A stretch of 61,037 bases of DNA from Scatosoma sp045613545 (GTDB taxonomy: Bacteria > Bacillota > Clostridia > Christensenellales > Borkfalkiaceae), in assembly GCA_045613545.1 (NCBI GenBank), contig JAZLBD010000008.1:1-61037 (forward strand). The letters run 5' to 3'. Shown piece by piece: positions 16,544 through 25,373 of this stretch. The position numbers were made by a program, and so were the translations under genes. Each line of letters starts with the position of its first letter. Position 1 is the stretch's first letter. The notes under the pieces were generated by a model. That model saw only the letters and a program-made list of their open reading frames with translations. It searched no databases and was not told the origin of the DNA.

Positions 16544-16981
16544 ATGAACGTAAAAATTAATGATAACGTACTTGTTATTGCCGGTAAAGATAAAGGCAAA
16601 CAGGGAAAAGTCCTTGCCACATCCCCCAAAGCGAATACGGTAACGGTAGAGGGAGTAAGAGTGCAACATAAGCACGAAAAAGCAAGAAAGGCAAACGAAA
16701 CGAGCAAGATCGTATCGGCAGAAGGCCCCATCGACGCATCGAACGTTATGGTGGTTTGCCCTGTTTGCGGTAAGGCAGTAAAAGTAAAGCACTCCGTTGT
16801 AGACGGCAAGAAGGTAAGAATTTGCGGAAAATGCGAAGCGGTTCTTGACAAAGCTTACACGAAGAAAGTAGCGAAGGTAGAAGCGCAAGCAGAAGCTCCC
16901 AAGAAGAGAACGAGAAAGAGAGTTCAAAAAGTGGAAGAGCCGAAAGCAGAAGTAGAAGCGCCTGCTGAAAGCAACGAATAA
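16544..16981 (+). CDS. rplX: 50S ribosomal protein L24 with zinc-ribbon-like cysteines and charged tail
   Basis: 145 aa against the usual 100-105. The KOW core (VLVIAGKDKGKQGKV) is normal. Two Cys pairs, CPVC (72-75) and CGKC (94-97), form a zinc-ribbon-like module also seen in some Firmicute L24 proteins. From about residue 108 there is an extra Ala/Glu/Lys-rich, probably disordered tail. Confidence 0.96.
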   Translation: MNVKINDNVLVIAGKDKGKQGKVLATSPKANTVTVEGVRVQHKHEKARKANETSKIVSAEGPIDASNVMVVCPVCGKAVKVKHSVVDGKKVRICGKCEAVLDKAYTKKVAKVEAQAEAPKKRTRKRVQKVEEPKAEVEAPAESNE

Positions 16982-16994
16982 GAGGTGGACGAAC

Positions 16995-17552
16995 ATGGCA
17001 GAAAAAGTATATAAGAACAGAGTAAAAGAAAAGTACGAAAAAGAAGTCGTGCCTTTCCTCATGAAGAAATTTGGTTATACGAGCGTTATGCAATGCCCCA
17101 GAATCGAAAAGATCGTAATCAACACCGGTCTTGGCGACATCAAGGATAACGCAAAGTCCATTCAAACCACCGAAAACGAAATCGCACTTATTTCCGGACA
17201 AAAACCCGTTTTGACGAAAGCGAAGAAATCCGTCGCAAACTTCAAAGTAAGAGAAGGTCAAACGGTCGGGATTAAAGTGACCCTTCGTGGAGAGAGAATG
17301 TTCAACTTCTACGATAAATTCGTTTCGATCGCACTTCCTCGTCTTCGTGACTTCAGAGGGATTTCCGATAAGGCGTTCGATGGAAGAGGGAACTTTTCCG
17401 TCGGTCTTAAAGAACAACTCATCTTCCCTGAAATCACGTACGATCAAGTAGAGAAGATCAGAGGCATGGACGTGGCAATCGTCACGACCGCGAATACGGA
17501 CGAAGAGGCAAGAGAGCTTTTGAGAGCGCTCGGTATGCCGTTCAAGAAGTAA
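16995..17552 (+). CDS. rplE: 50S ribosomal protein L5
   Basis: 185 aa; binds 5S rRNA. MQCPRIEKIVINTGLGD, TGQ-like SGQKPVLTKAKKSVANFKVR and GMDVAIVTTANTDEEARELL are characteristic. Confidence 0.98.
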   Translation: MAEKVYKNRVKEKYEKEVVPFLMKKFGYTSVMQCPRIEKIVINTGLGDIKDNAKSIQTTENEIALISGQKPVLTKAKKSVANFKVREGQTVGIKVTLRGERMFNFYDKFVSIALPRLRDFRGISDKAFDGRGNFSVGLKEQLIFPEITYDQVEKIRGMDVAIVTTANTDEEARELLRALGMPFKK

Positions 17553-17564
17553 GGAGAAAAGAAG

Positions 17565-17750
17565 ATGGCAAAAAAGTCAATGATTAATAAACAGCAGAAA
17601 GCGCCCAAATTTTCCACGAGAGCATACACGAGATGCTCGATCTGTGGAAGACCCCACGCAGTCCTTAGAAAGTATGGCGTTTGCCGTATTTGCTTTAGAG
17701 AACTTGCGTACAAGGGAGAAATCCCCGGCGTAAAGAAATCGAGCTGGTAA
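17565..17750 (+). CDS. rpsZ: 30S ribosomal protein S14, zinc-binding type
   Basis: 61 aa, the short type Z form with four zinc Cys (C24, C27, C40, C43), typical of Gram-positive bacteria. The C-terminus GEIPGVKKSSW is diagnostic. Confidence 0.98.
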   Translation: MAKKSMINKQQKAPKFSTRAYTRCSICGRPHAVLRKYGVCRICFRELAYKGEIPGVKKSSW

Positions 17751-17765
17751 TAGGAGGTAATAAAA

Positions 17766-18155
17766 ATGACAGATCCTATCGCAGATATGCTTACTAGAAT
17801 CAGAAACGCAATCACCGCGCATAAGGAAAGCGTGGAAATCCCCGCTTCCAAAATGAAGAAATCCATCGCAGACATCCTTCTTTCCGAAGGGTACGTTTCG
17901 GACGTTAAAATCGTAGAAGACGGATACAATGGTAAGATTGCAATCACGCTTAAATATTGCGACAAGAAATCGGTTATCACCGGTTTGGAAAGAGCGTCGA
18001 AGCCCGGTCTTCGTAGCTATTCCGGCGTCGCAAATATGCCGAAAGTGCTCGGTGGTTTGGGTACGGTTATCCTTTCCACGAATAAGGGCGTTTTGACGGG
18101 CAAGCAAGCAAAAGCACAAAACGTCGGTGGCGAAGTGCTTTGCTACATTTGGTAA
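17766..18155 (+). CDS. rpsH: 30S ribosomal protein S8
   Basis: 129 aa; TDPIADMLTRIRNAITAHKE starts it, and the central rRNA-binding domain and STNKGVLTGKQAK C-terminal region are present. In E. coli S8 represses the spc operon; no such site was identified here. Confidence 0.97.
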   Translation: MTDPIADMLTRIRNAITAHKESVEIPASKMKKSIADILLSEGYVSDVKIVEDGYNGKIAITLKYCDKKSVITGLERASKPGLRSYSGVANMPKVLGGLGTVILSTNKGVLTGKQAKAQNVGGEVLCYIW

Positions 18156-18172
18156 TCGGGAGGGTATGAACA

Positions 18173-18721
18173 ATGTCGAGAATTGGTAAAATGCCCATCG
18201 CGGTTCCCGCAGGCGTGACAATGGAATACAAGAACAAAGTGGTCACCGTAAAAGGACCTAAAGGCACTCTTTCGAGAGAGGTCGTTGGGAACATTGACGT
18301 GGTGATCGAAGAAGGAAACATCGTCGTTAAAGCGCTCGATACCTTGAATGAAACGAATGCAAAACACGGTCTTTACAGAGCGCTCATTGCAGGCATGGTG
18401 AAAGGCGTTACGGATGGGTTCCAAAAGATCCTTGACGTAAAAGGCGTCGGTTGGAAAGTACAGGCACAAGGAAACAAGCTCGTGATGAACGTAGGTTTCT
18501 CCCACCCTGTGGAAATCGTAGCACCCGAAGGCATCACGTTTGCATGCCCTTCGCTTGTTGAAATTTCCGTTTCCGGTATTAGCAAAGAACTCGTTGGTCA
18601 AACGGCAGCAAACATCCGCAAGGTAAGATTGCCCGAACCTTATCATGGATACGGTATTCGTTATCGTGACGAAGTCGTAGAACATAAGGAAGGTAAGACC
18701 TCCGGTAAATCGAAGAAATAA
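18173..18721 (+). CDS. rplF: 50S ribosomal protein L6
   Basis: 182 aa, duplicated-domain protein. SRIGKMPIAVPAGV starts it and the LPEPYHGYGIRYRDE signature near the end is diagnostic. Confidence 0.98.
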   Translation: MSRIGKMPIAVPAGVTMEYKNKVVTVKGPKGTLSREVVGNIDVVIEEGNIVVKALDTLNETNAKHGLYRALIAGMVKGVTDGFQKILDVKGVGWKVQAQGNKLVMNVGFSHPVEIVAPEGITFACPSLVEISVSGISKELVGQTAANIRKVRLPEPYHGYGIRYRDEVVEHKEGKTSGKSKK

Positions 18722-18734
18722 GGAGCGTTAAAGT

Positions 18735-19118
18735 ATGATTTCTAAAATTGATAAAAACACAGTCAGACAAAGACGCCACGCAAGAGTTAGAAAGACGATT
18801 ACGGGTACGGCGGAAGCGCCCCGTTTGAACGTTTACAGAAGCTTGAACCACATCTACGCGCAAGTAATTGACGATAGAGCAGGGGACGCAAAGGGCGGTA
18901 TTACTTTGGCCGCAGCGTCCACGATGGAAAAAGCCGTAAAGGAAAAAATCGTAGGATTGAGCAAGACGGATGCAGCGAAAGTCGTTGGCGCAGTCGTTGC
19001 AGAAAGAGCGAAAGAGAAGGGTGTTGAAGCGGTCGTATTCGATCGTGGCGGATACCTTTACACCGGTCGTGTAAAAGCGGTTGCAGACGGCGCGAGAGAA
19101 GCCGGACTTAAATTCTGA
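18735..19118 (+). CDS. rplR: 50S ribosomal protein L18
   Basis: 127 aa; 5S rRNA binding. RLNVYRSLNHIYAQVIDD and FDRGGYLYTGRVKAVADGAR are diagnostic. Confidence 0.98.
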   Translation: MISKIDKNTVRQRRHARVRKTITGTAEAPRLNVYRSLNHIYAQVIDDRAGDAKGGITLAAASTMEKAVKEKIVGLSKTDAAKVVGAVVAERAKEKGVEAVVFDRGGYLYTGRVKAVADGAREAGLKF

Positions 19119-19132
19119 GAGGAGATACGAAC

Positions 19133-19660
19133 ATGGCAGACGAAAAGAGAGAAAGAAGACCTCAGAGAAGACAAGCAGAAGACGACGGGCTCATCAAAAA
19201 GCTCATCGAAGTAAATCGCGTGACAAAGGTTGTTAAAGGCGGTAAGAACATGCGCTTTGCAGCGCTCGTGATCGTTGGCGACGGGAAAGGCAAGATCGGT
19301 ATCGGTACCGGTAAGGCAAAAGAAGTTCCCGAAGCAATCGAAAAGGCAACGCTTCGCGCAAAGAAAGGTATGATTCCCGTTGCAATCGTTGATTCGACGA
19401 TCCCCCACCAAGTCATTGGTAAATTCGGCAGAGGCGCCGTTCTTATGATGCCCGCTAGCGAAGGTACCGGTGTTATCGCAGGTGGTCCCGTACGTGCGGT
19501 AATGGAAGCAGTAGGGATTAAGAACATCAGAACGAAATCTCACGGAACGCAAACCCCCAGCAACTGCGTAAAAGCAGCGATCGCAGGGCTTGCAGAACTT
19601 AGAACGGCTGAACAAGTGGCTGCTCTTCGTGGCAAATCCGTGGAAGAAATTCTCGGCTAA
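19133..19660 (+). CDS. rpsE: 30S ribosomal protein S5
   Basis: 175 aa; GKNMRFAALVIVGDGKG and the GKAKEVPEAIEKA and GAGxVxMMPASEGTGVIAGG regions mark the double-stranded-RNA-binding fold. S5 supports decoding accuracy. Confidence 0.98.
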   Translation: MADEKRERRPQRRQAEDDGLIKKLIEVNRVTKVVKGGKNMRFAALVIVGDGKGKIGIGTGKAKEVPEAIEKATLRAKKGMIPVAIVDSTIPHQVIGKFGRGAVLMMPASEGTGVIAGGPVRAVMEAVGIKNIRTKSHGTQTPSNCVKAAIAGLAELRTAEQVAALRGKSVEEILG

Positions 19661-19677
19661 AATGGAGGAATAGAAAG

Positions 19678-19857
19678 ATGGCTAAAATTAAAGTGACGCT
19701 CGTAAAGAGCACGATCGGGCAAGTCGTATCGGTAAAAGAAACGGTAAAAGCGCTCGGTTTGAAGAAAATCCGTTCTTCCAAAGAACTTGAGGACTCCCCC
19801 GCCGTACAAGGCATGATTAAAAAGGTGAGCCACCTCATCAAAGTAGAAAACGTTTAA
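19678..19857 (+). CDS. rpmD: 50S ribosomal protein L30
   Basis: 59 aa, a standard-length L30: MAKIKVTLVKSTIGQ start, VKALGLKKIRSS in the middle, IKKVSHLIKVENV end. GGAGG lies upstream and it sits in the expected place between rpsE and rplO. Confidence 0.96.
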   Translation: MAKIKVTLVKSTIGQVVSVKETVKALGLKKIRSSKELEDSPAVQGMIKKVSHLIKVENV

Positions 19858-19867
19858 GGAGATTATC

Positions 19868-20314
19868 ATGAGAATAGATACTCTTTCTCCCGCAGAGGGA
19901 GCAACGAAGTCGAAGAAAAGACTTGGCCGTGGCATCGGTTCCGGACTTGGTAAAACGTCCGGTAAAGGGCATAAAGGTCAATGGGCTCGTTCCGGCGGTG
20001 GCGTAAGACCCGGTTTTGAAGGTGGTCAAATGCCTATCTCCAGACGCGTACCTAAGAGAGGTTTCAACCATAACGGCAAGAAAGAATACGTGATCGTAAA
20101 CCTTGGACAACTTGCAGATCTTCCCGCTAATACGGTGGTTGATTACGGTTTCGTTATGGCAAACGGTCTTGCAAAAGCAGTTAAGAACAACTGCGGACTT
20201 AAAGTCCTTGGCGCAGGCGAACTTGCGGTAGCTCTTCACGTAAAAGCAGCGAAGTTCTCCGAATCCGCAAAAGCGGCGATCGAAGCAGCAAAAGGAACTG
20301 TAGAAGTATTGTAA
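19868..20314 (+). CDS. rplO: 50S ribosomal protein L15
   Basis: 148 aa with the Gly/Lys-rich N-terminal tail (RLGRGIGSGLGKTSGKGHKG) and the GFEGGQMPISRRVPKRGF signature. Confidence 0.98.
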   Translation: MRIDTLSPAEGATKSKKRLGRGIGSGLGKTSGKGHKGQWARSGGGVRPGFEGGQMPISRRVPKRGFNHNGKKEYVIVNLGQLADLPANTVVDYGFVMANGLAKAVKNNCGLKVLGAGELAVALHVKAAKFSESAKAAIEAAKGTVEVL

Positions 20315-20322
20315 AAAGTGTG

Positions 20323-20357
20323 ACGGAAGACTGTTTTGCCAAAAAACGGTTTTCCGT
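20323..20357 (+). promoter_or_regulatory. Hairpin in the rplO-secY gap
   Basis: Outer stem ACGGAA/TTCCGT extended inward by GTTTT/AAAAC, with no T-run directly after. It may be a processing or attenuation site that lowers secY relative to the ribosomal genes. Confidence 0.5.
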
Positions 20358-20424
20358 ACTCGCATTTTTATTTCTCGGTATCTTAGGCTACTATTGAAAC
20401 AAAAAAACCATATCGGAGAAAAAG

Positions 20425-21735
20425 ATGTTACAAACAATCATTAACGCATTCAAAGTAAAGGAAATCCGTCGCAAAGTATATATGATGCTTTTGCTGTTGT
20501 TGGTTTTCCGTATCGGTTGTTATATTCCCGTACCGGGATTGGACAGATCCGTTTTCGGCGATGAGATTGCAGGAAACGACTTCTTGACGCTTATGAACAG
20601 CATCACGGGTGGCTCGCTTGCTCAAGGTACGCTCTTTGCGCTCGGTATCGGACCTTATATCAATGCGTCCATCATTATGCAACTTTTAAGCGTGGGTATT
20701 CCTGCACTCGAGCATCTTTCCAAACAAGGCGAAGAAGGACAAAAGAAAATTGCGCAATACACGAGAATTTGCACGATTTTCCTTGCAGTCGTTCAATCGA
20801 TCGGTATCATTTTGAACTTTGCTAATACGAGCGGTGCCGTGCAAAAGGAATTGTTCTTTAACAGCACGTTCTTGGCGGGACTTTTCATGACGGTCGCTTA
20901 TACGGCTGGCGCAATGCTCGTAATGTGGATCGGCGAAAGAATCACCGACTACGGTGTGGGCAACGGACAATCGATGATCATTTTCACGGGCTTGCTTGCA
21001 ACGGCAGGTCAATCCATTTGGGCAAAGGTTTCTCAAATCCCTTCCGATCCCGGCAAGTATATTTGGGAGCTTATCGCATTCGTGCTCGTTTGCGCAGTGA
21101 TCTTTTTTGCCGTCGTATACGTGGACCTTTCTGAAAGAAAAGTTCCCGTTCAATACGCAAAACAAATCAAAGGCAGAAAGATGTACGGCGGTCAATCTTC
21201 CGTAATTCCTATCCGAATTGCAGGAAGCGGTGTTATGCCCCTCATCTTTGCGTTCTCGATTATTAGCTTCCCGCAAATGATCGCAGGACTCTTCTGGCCG
21301 AATTCCGGTTTCTATGCATGGTGGACGAAGTGGATGACGGGATCTTCCGTGATCGCGGGCGGTAGAATTATCTATTCGGTACTTCTTTGCCTTTTGATCT
21401 TCGCGTTCTCGTTCTTCTACGCGCAAATGCAATTCAATCCCGAAGACGTATCCAAGAGCATTCAACAAAACGGTGGATTCATTCAAGGGATTCGTCCGGG
21501 GAAAGCAACGGAAAACTATTTGAAAAAGATTTCCAACCGTATCACGTTGTTTGGGGCGATTTACCTCTCCCTCGTAGCGTTTATTCCCTCCCTCGCATTC
21601 GCTTGGGCTTCGATGGACCTCGTCAACGTGTTCTCGACGACGGGAATCCTCATCGTCGTTTCCGTGGGTATGGAATTCGAGAAACAATTGCAAGCGCAAA
21701 TGATGATGAAGAACTATAAAGGGTTCTTGAAATAA
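20425..21735 (+). CDS. secY: Preprotein translocase subunit SecY
   Basis: 436 aa, about ten membrane spans; forms the SecYEG channel. Conserved features are RIGCYIPVPGLD, GIGPYINASIIMQLL (plug and second span), the GxGNGxS loop YGVGNGQSMIIF and the cytoplasmic PEDVSKSIQQNGGFIQGIRPG loop before the last spans. Confidence 0.98.
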   Translation: MLQTIINAFKVKEIRRKVYMMLLLLLVFRIGCYIPVPGLDRSVFGDEIAGNDFLTLMNSITGGSLAQGTLFALGIGPYINASIIMQLLSVGIPALEHLSKQGEEGQKKIAQYTRICTIFLAVVQSIGIILNFANTSGAVQKELFFNSTFLAGLFMTVAYTAGAMLVMWIGERITDYGVGNGQSMIIFTGLLATAGQSIWAKVSQIPSDPGKYIWELIAFVLVCAVIFFAVVYVDLSERKVPVQYAKQIKGRKMYGGQSSVIPIRIAGSGVMPLIFAFSIISFPQMIAGLFWPNSGFYAWWTKWMTGSSVIAGGRIIYSVLLCLLIFAFSFFYAQMQFNPEDVSKSIQQNGGFIQGIRPGKATENYLKKISNRITLFGAIYLSLVAFIPSLAFAWASMDLVNVFSTTGILIVVSVGMEFEKQLQAQMMMKNYKGFLK

Positions 21736-21746
21736 TAGCAACGATG

Positions 21747-21774
21747 CCCTTCCGCAAGGCAACGCGCGGAAGGG
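21747..21774 (+). promoter_or_regulatory. Hairpin between secY and adk
   Basis: Perfect 9-bp stem CCCTTCCGC/GCGGAAGGG without a T-run. Likely an mRNA processing or stability element. Confidence 0.5.
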
Positions 21775-21802
21775 GAATCAAACGAAAAGGGAGCTATCGT
21801 AT

Positions 21803-22435
21803 ATGAATATTATTTTACTTGGAGCGCCCGGCGCGGGAAAAGGAACGCAAGCTACGCGTGTTTCCGATCGCTACGGTATCCCTCATATTTCTACCGGCGA
21901 TATTTTTAGAGAAAATATAAAAAATCAAACTCCCATTGGTTTGTTGGCTAAATCCTACACAGACAAAGGTCAACTCGTCCCCGACGAAGTGACGTGCAAG
22001 ATCGTGGAAGAAAGACTTTCGAGAGAAGACTGTAAAAACGGTTATCTTCTCGACGGTTTCCCTCGTACGATCGCGCAAGCGGAAGCGCTTGAAACCTTTG
22101 CAAAGATCGACGCGGTGGTAAACATCAACATCGACTTCTCTTTGCTTATGGATCGTTTGTGCGGAAGACGTGTTTGTAAGGATTGTGGCGAAAGCTATCA
22201 CGTAAAAACGTTGAACGGCGAAACGAAATGTTCCCGTTGTGGTGGCGAGTTGTATCAAAGAAAAGACGACAATCCCGAAACGGTGCAAAAACGTTTGGAC
22301 GTATATTCGGAACAAACGGCGCCTCTCATTCAATATTATACGGATAAGGGACTTATCATCAACTTCCTCGGAACGGATGATCCCCCCGAAGTGTTGTTTA
22401 ACGAGATCGTGGAGAAACTTGATTCTTTGAAATAA
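21803..22435 (+). CDS. adk: Adenylate kinase
   Basis: 210 aa, long-LID type. P-loop GAPGAGKGTQ (7-16), DGFPRT (84-89) and a structural zinc site C125, C128, C143, C146 typical of Gram-positive enzymes. Converts ATP + AMP to 2 ADP. Confidence 0.98.
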   Translation: MNIILLGAPGAGKGTQATRVSDRYGIPHISTGDIFRENIKNQTPIGLLAKSYTDKGQLVPDEVTCKIVEERLSREDCKNGYLLDGFPRTIAQAEALETFAKIDAVVNINIDFSLLMDRLCGRRVCKDCGESYHVKTLNGETKCSRCGGELYQRKDDNPETVQKRLDVYSEQTAPLIQYYTDKGLIINFLGTDDPPEVLFNEIVEKLDSLK

Positions 22436-22444
22436 GGTAGCAAG

Positions 22445-23188
22445 ATGATCGTCAAAAATGAAAAAGAAATTCTCTGTATGAAAGAATCTTGTAAAATCGT
22501 GCGAGATACACTCCTTTTCGTGGAGAGTAAAATCGTGGCGGGAATGTCAACCAAAGAGGTGGACGAACTCGTAGATCGCTACGTGCGTTCGTACGGCGCT
22601 TATCCCTCTTGTCTTGGGTACGGTGGGTTTCCTGCGTCCTCTTGCATTTCGGTGAACGAAACGGTGGTGCACGGTATTCCCGACGACGACACGATTTTGA
22701 AAGACGGCGATATCGTAAGCGTGGACTTAGTGGCATATAAAAACGGATTTCACGGCGACGCGGCAAGAACGTTTTGTATCGGAAACGTCTCCCCCGAAAA
22801 GCGTAAACTCGTTCAAGTGACGGAAGAATGTTTTTTCAAAGCAATCGAAGGCTTGAAAGCGGGAACGCCTTTATACGACATCGGATATCGCGTACAAACG
22901 CATGCGGAATCCCACGGGTACGGGGTAATCCGTTCCTATACGGGACACGCGATCGGCAGAGAGATGCACGAAGACCCGTCCGTTCCGAATTTCGGAAGAA
23001 AGGGCACGGGGATCCGCTTAAAAAGCGGTATGACGATTTGTATAGAACCCATGATTTCTATGGGGAATTGGCGCGTGAAAGTTCTCGACGACGGTTGGGG
23101 AGCAGTCACGATAGATGGTAGCCCGACGGCCCATTACGAAAATACGGTGCTCATACAAGAGGATGGGGTGGAAATACTCACTCTTTGA
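22445..23188 (+). CDS. map: Methionine aminopeptidase, type I
   Basis: 247 aa. Metal ligands are visible in order: D in SVDLVAYK, D in HGDAARTF, H in GHAIGREMHE, E in CIEPMI and E in HYENTVLI; the substrate His is in VVHGIPDD. Removes N-terminal Met from nascent proteins. Lies nine bases after adk. Confidence 0.98.
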   Translation: MIVKNEKEILCMKESCKIVRDTLLFVESKIVAGMSTKEVDELVDRYVRSYGAYPSCLGYGGFPASSCISVNETVVHGIPDDDTILKDGDIVSVDLVAYKNGFHGDAARTFCIGNVSPEKRKLVQVTEECFFKAIEGLKAGTPLYDIGYRVQTHAESHGYGVIRSYTGHAIGREMHEDPSVPNFGRKGTGIRLKSGMTICIEPMISMGNWRVKVLDDGWGAVTIDGSPTAHYENTVLIQEDGVEILTL

Positions 23189-23223
23189 GCCCTGAAAAAA
23201 CAAAAAAATCGGAGGAAAATTCT

Positions 23224-23445
23224 GTGTCCAAAGACGATGTAATTGAAGCGGAAGGCAAAGTGATAGAAGCGTTGCCGAACGCAACGTTCAAAGTGCAACT
23301 TTCCAACGGTCACGTGATCACCGCCTATATTTCAGGTAAACTTCGTATGAACTATATTCGTATCATCGAAGGAGACACGGTTAAGTTGGAAATGAGTCCT
23401 TACGATCTTACCAAAGGCAGAATCACATGGCGAAGCAAATCTTAA
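23224..23445 (+). CDS. infA: Translation initiation factor IF-1
   Basis: 73 aa. GTG 23224 is the start, eight bases after GGAGG; an upstream in-frame extension overlaps the map stop and has no ribosome site. OB-fold motifs EAEGKVIEALPNATFKVQL and SGKLRMNYIRI are clear. The usual HISGK is AYISGK here. Confidence 0.96.
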   Translation: MSKDDVIEAEGKVIEALPNATFKVQLSNGHVITAYISGKLRMNYIRIIEGDTVKLEMSPYDLTKGRITWRSKS

Positions 23446-23493
23446 TAGCACGCCCATAAGAAAAGCATTTTTATAAAACAAGGAGAAAACAAA

Positions 23494-23610
23494 ATGAAAG
23501 TCAGACCTTCTGTAAAACCCATGTGCGACAAGTGCAAAGTAATCAAAAGAAACGGCAGAGTAATGGTTATTTGTTCGAAAAACAAGAGCCATAAACAAAG
23601 ACAAGGCTAA
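23494..23610 (+). CDS. rpmJ: 50S ribosomal protein L36
   Basis: 38 aa. Zinc ligands C11, C14, C27 and H33 (the zinc-binding form). AAGGAG precedes the ATG. A new promoter begins just after its stop. Confidence 0.97.
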   Translation: MKVRPSVKPMCDKCKVIKRNGRVMVICSKNKSHKQRQG

Positions 23611-23628
23611 AAAAGTTATAAAAAACGC

Positions 23629-23657
23629 TTGACAGTCCTTGACAATAGTGATATAAT
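23629..23657 (+). promoter_or_regulatory. Internal promoter of the alpha operon (rpsM-rplQ)
   Basis: TTGACA (23629-23634), 17 bases, TATAAT (23652-23657); a second TTGACA at 23639. Starts about 255 bases before rpsM. Confidence 0.85.
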
Positions 23658-23663
23658 GATATA

Positions 23664-23918
23664 TACGCCGTTATGTTGCAATTGTTAAAAATTGCCAACA
23701 AAAAGCGTCAAAAAAATGCAATTTGAGCTGAATTTCCGTAGGAAAAATACGGAAACTCAGTTTTGTTGCGTGTAAAAGAGCAGTAAAGAAATTTTCCAAC
23801 TTTTTGGAAACGGCTGTAAAAACAATGCGATTGGCAAAAAGGGGTATTTTCCACTACCTTCTTTAGCAAATTCGTTAAAAATAAACCAAAAATAAAAAAT
23901 CCAACGGAGGAATAATCA
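23664..23918 (+). promoter_or_regulatory. Leader of the rpsM-rplQ operon
   Basis: A gene-free stretch of about 255 transcribed bases. Hairpins: GTTGcAATT/AATTgCCAAC near 23674, a stem built on TTTCCGTA/TACGGAAA near 23731-23757 ending in TTTTG, and TTTCCAA/TTGGAAA near 23793. In B. subtilis S4 controls an rpsD leader; a similar role here is inference. Confidence 0.5.
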
Positions 23919-24287
23919 ATGGCACGTATTGCCGGTGTAGATTTACCCAGAGAAAAAAGAGTAGAAATCGGTCTTACTTATATCTATGGTATCGGTTTGA
24001 CGACATCCAAAAAAATTCTCGCAGAAACGGGCATCAATCCTGACGTCAGAGTGAAAGACCTCGACGAAAGCGACGTTTCTAAATTGAGAGAATATATTGA
24101 TCACAACATTCGCGTGGAAGGTGAACTTCGCAGTGAAGTATCCCTCAACATCAAGCGACTTATGGAAATTGGTTGCTATCGTGGTATTCGCCACAGAAAA
24201 GGTTTGCCTGTAAGAGGTCAAAGCACGAAGAGAAACGCTCGTACCCGTAAAGGTCCCGCACGTGCGATCGCAGGCAAGAAGAAGTAA
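23919..24287 (+). CDS. rpsM: 30S ribosomal protein S13
   Basis: 122 aa; ARIAGVDLPREKRVEIGLTY start, GCYRGIRHRKGLPVRGQ signature and basic C-terminus. First gene after the internal promoter and leader. Confidence 0.98.
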   Translation: MARIAGVDLPREKRVEIGLTYIYGIGLTTSKKILAETGINPDVRVKDLDESDVSKLREYIDHNIRVEGELRSEVSLNIKRLMEIGCYRGIRHRKGLPVRGQSTKRNARTRKGPARAIAGKKK

Positions 24288-24305
24288 TAGAGGAGGCGAT
24301 AGAAA

Positions 24306-24704
24306 ATGGCAGAAGTAAAAAAGAAAGTCGTTTCCCGTAAACGCAAAGAAATTAAGAAAGTTGATAAAGGACAAGTCCACATTCAATCTACGTTCAACAA
24401 CACCCTCGTGACGATCACGGACATGAATGGGAACGCTATTTCTTGGTCGAGCGCAGGTTCGCTCGGTTATAAGGGTAGCCGTAAGGGCACGCCGTTTGCG
24501 GCGCAAATGGCAGCGGAAACTGCAGCGAAGGCAGCAAAAGAACACGGTCTTCGTACCGTAGAAGTGTACGTGAAAGGCCCTGGCGCAGGTAGAGAATCCG
24601 CTATTCGCGCGCTTTCCACTTGCGAGCTTGAAATCACCTTGATTTCGGACGTATCCCCCATTCCCCACAACGGTTGCAGACCGCCGAAACGTCGTAGAGT
24701 TTAA
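24306..24704 (+). CDS. rpsK: 30S ribosomal protein S11
   Basis: 132 aa; HIQSTFNNTLVTITDMNGN, GSRKGTPFAAQMAAE and the C-terminal SDVSPIPHNGCRPPKRRRV are diagnostic. Confidence 0.98.
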   Translation: MAEVKKKVVSRKRKEIKKVDKGQVHIQSTFNNTLVTITDMNGNAISWSSAGSLGYKGSRKGTPFAAQMAAETAAKAAKEHGLRTVEVYVKGPGAGRESAIRALSTCELEITLISDVSPIPHNGCRPPKRRRV

Positions 24705-24723
24705 TAGGAGGCAATAGTAAATT

Positions 24724-25350
24724 ATGGCAACGTATAGAGAAGCAAAATGTAAACTTTGCAGAAGAGAAGGCGCGAAACTTTTCCTCAAAGGGGATAAGTG
24801 CTATATGGAAAAATGCCCGTTCAATAAGCGTCCGGTAGCTCCCGGCCAACACGGTGCAGACAGAAAGAAAGTGTCCGAATATGGCTTGCAACTTCGTGAA
24901 AAACAAAAGACCAAGAGAATTTACGGCGTTCAAGAAGGTCAATTCAGAAAGTATTATGAACTTGCTGATAGAATGAAGGGCGTCACCGGTGAAAACATGC
25001 TTTCCCTCTTGGAGAGAAGACTTGACAACGTCGTGTTCAGAATGGGCATAGCTCCTGCCCGTACCCTCGCTCGTCAAATTGTAAATCACGCGCACATTTC
25101 CGTCAACGGAAAGACGGTGACCATACCTTCCTACATCGTGAAGGCAGGCGACGTGATTGCAGTGAAAGAAAACCGCAAAGGCAACAAGTACTTTACGGCT
25201 CTTAAAGAAACGGCTTCTAGCACAGTATGCCCGAAATGGGTTGAATTTGATAGAGAAAAACTCGAAGGAAAAGTGTTGGCGCTTCCGGCAAGAGAGGACG
25301 TTGATAGCCAAATCGCTGAACACATGATTGTCGAATTGTACTCCAAATAA
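24724..25350 (+). CDS. rpsD: 30S ribosomal protein S4, zinc-binding form
   Basis: 208 aa. N-terminal zinc knuckle C9, C12, C26, C31; S4 RNA-binding domain with LLERRLDNVVFRMGIAPAR. 16S rRNA assembly protein, located in the alpha operon as in many Clostridia. Confidence 0.98.
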   Translation: MATYREAKCKLCRREGAKLFLKGDKCYMEKCPFNKRPVAPGQHGADRKKVSEYGLQLREKQKTKRIYGVQEGQFRKYYELADRMKGVTGENMLSLLERRLDNVVFRMGIAPARTLARQIVNHAHISVNGKTVTIPSYIVKAGDVIAVKENRKGNKYFTALKETASSTVCPKWVEFDREKLEGKVLALPAREDVDSQIAEHMIVELYSK

Positions 25351-25373
25351 TGAAACGGTTAAGGAGGTAGTAT

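Noticed and set aside
16229..17062. Long antisense frames across the ribosomal cluster
   Set aside because: They are shadows of highly biased ribosomal protein codons; composition is Phe/Ser/Leu-rich with no family match.
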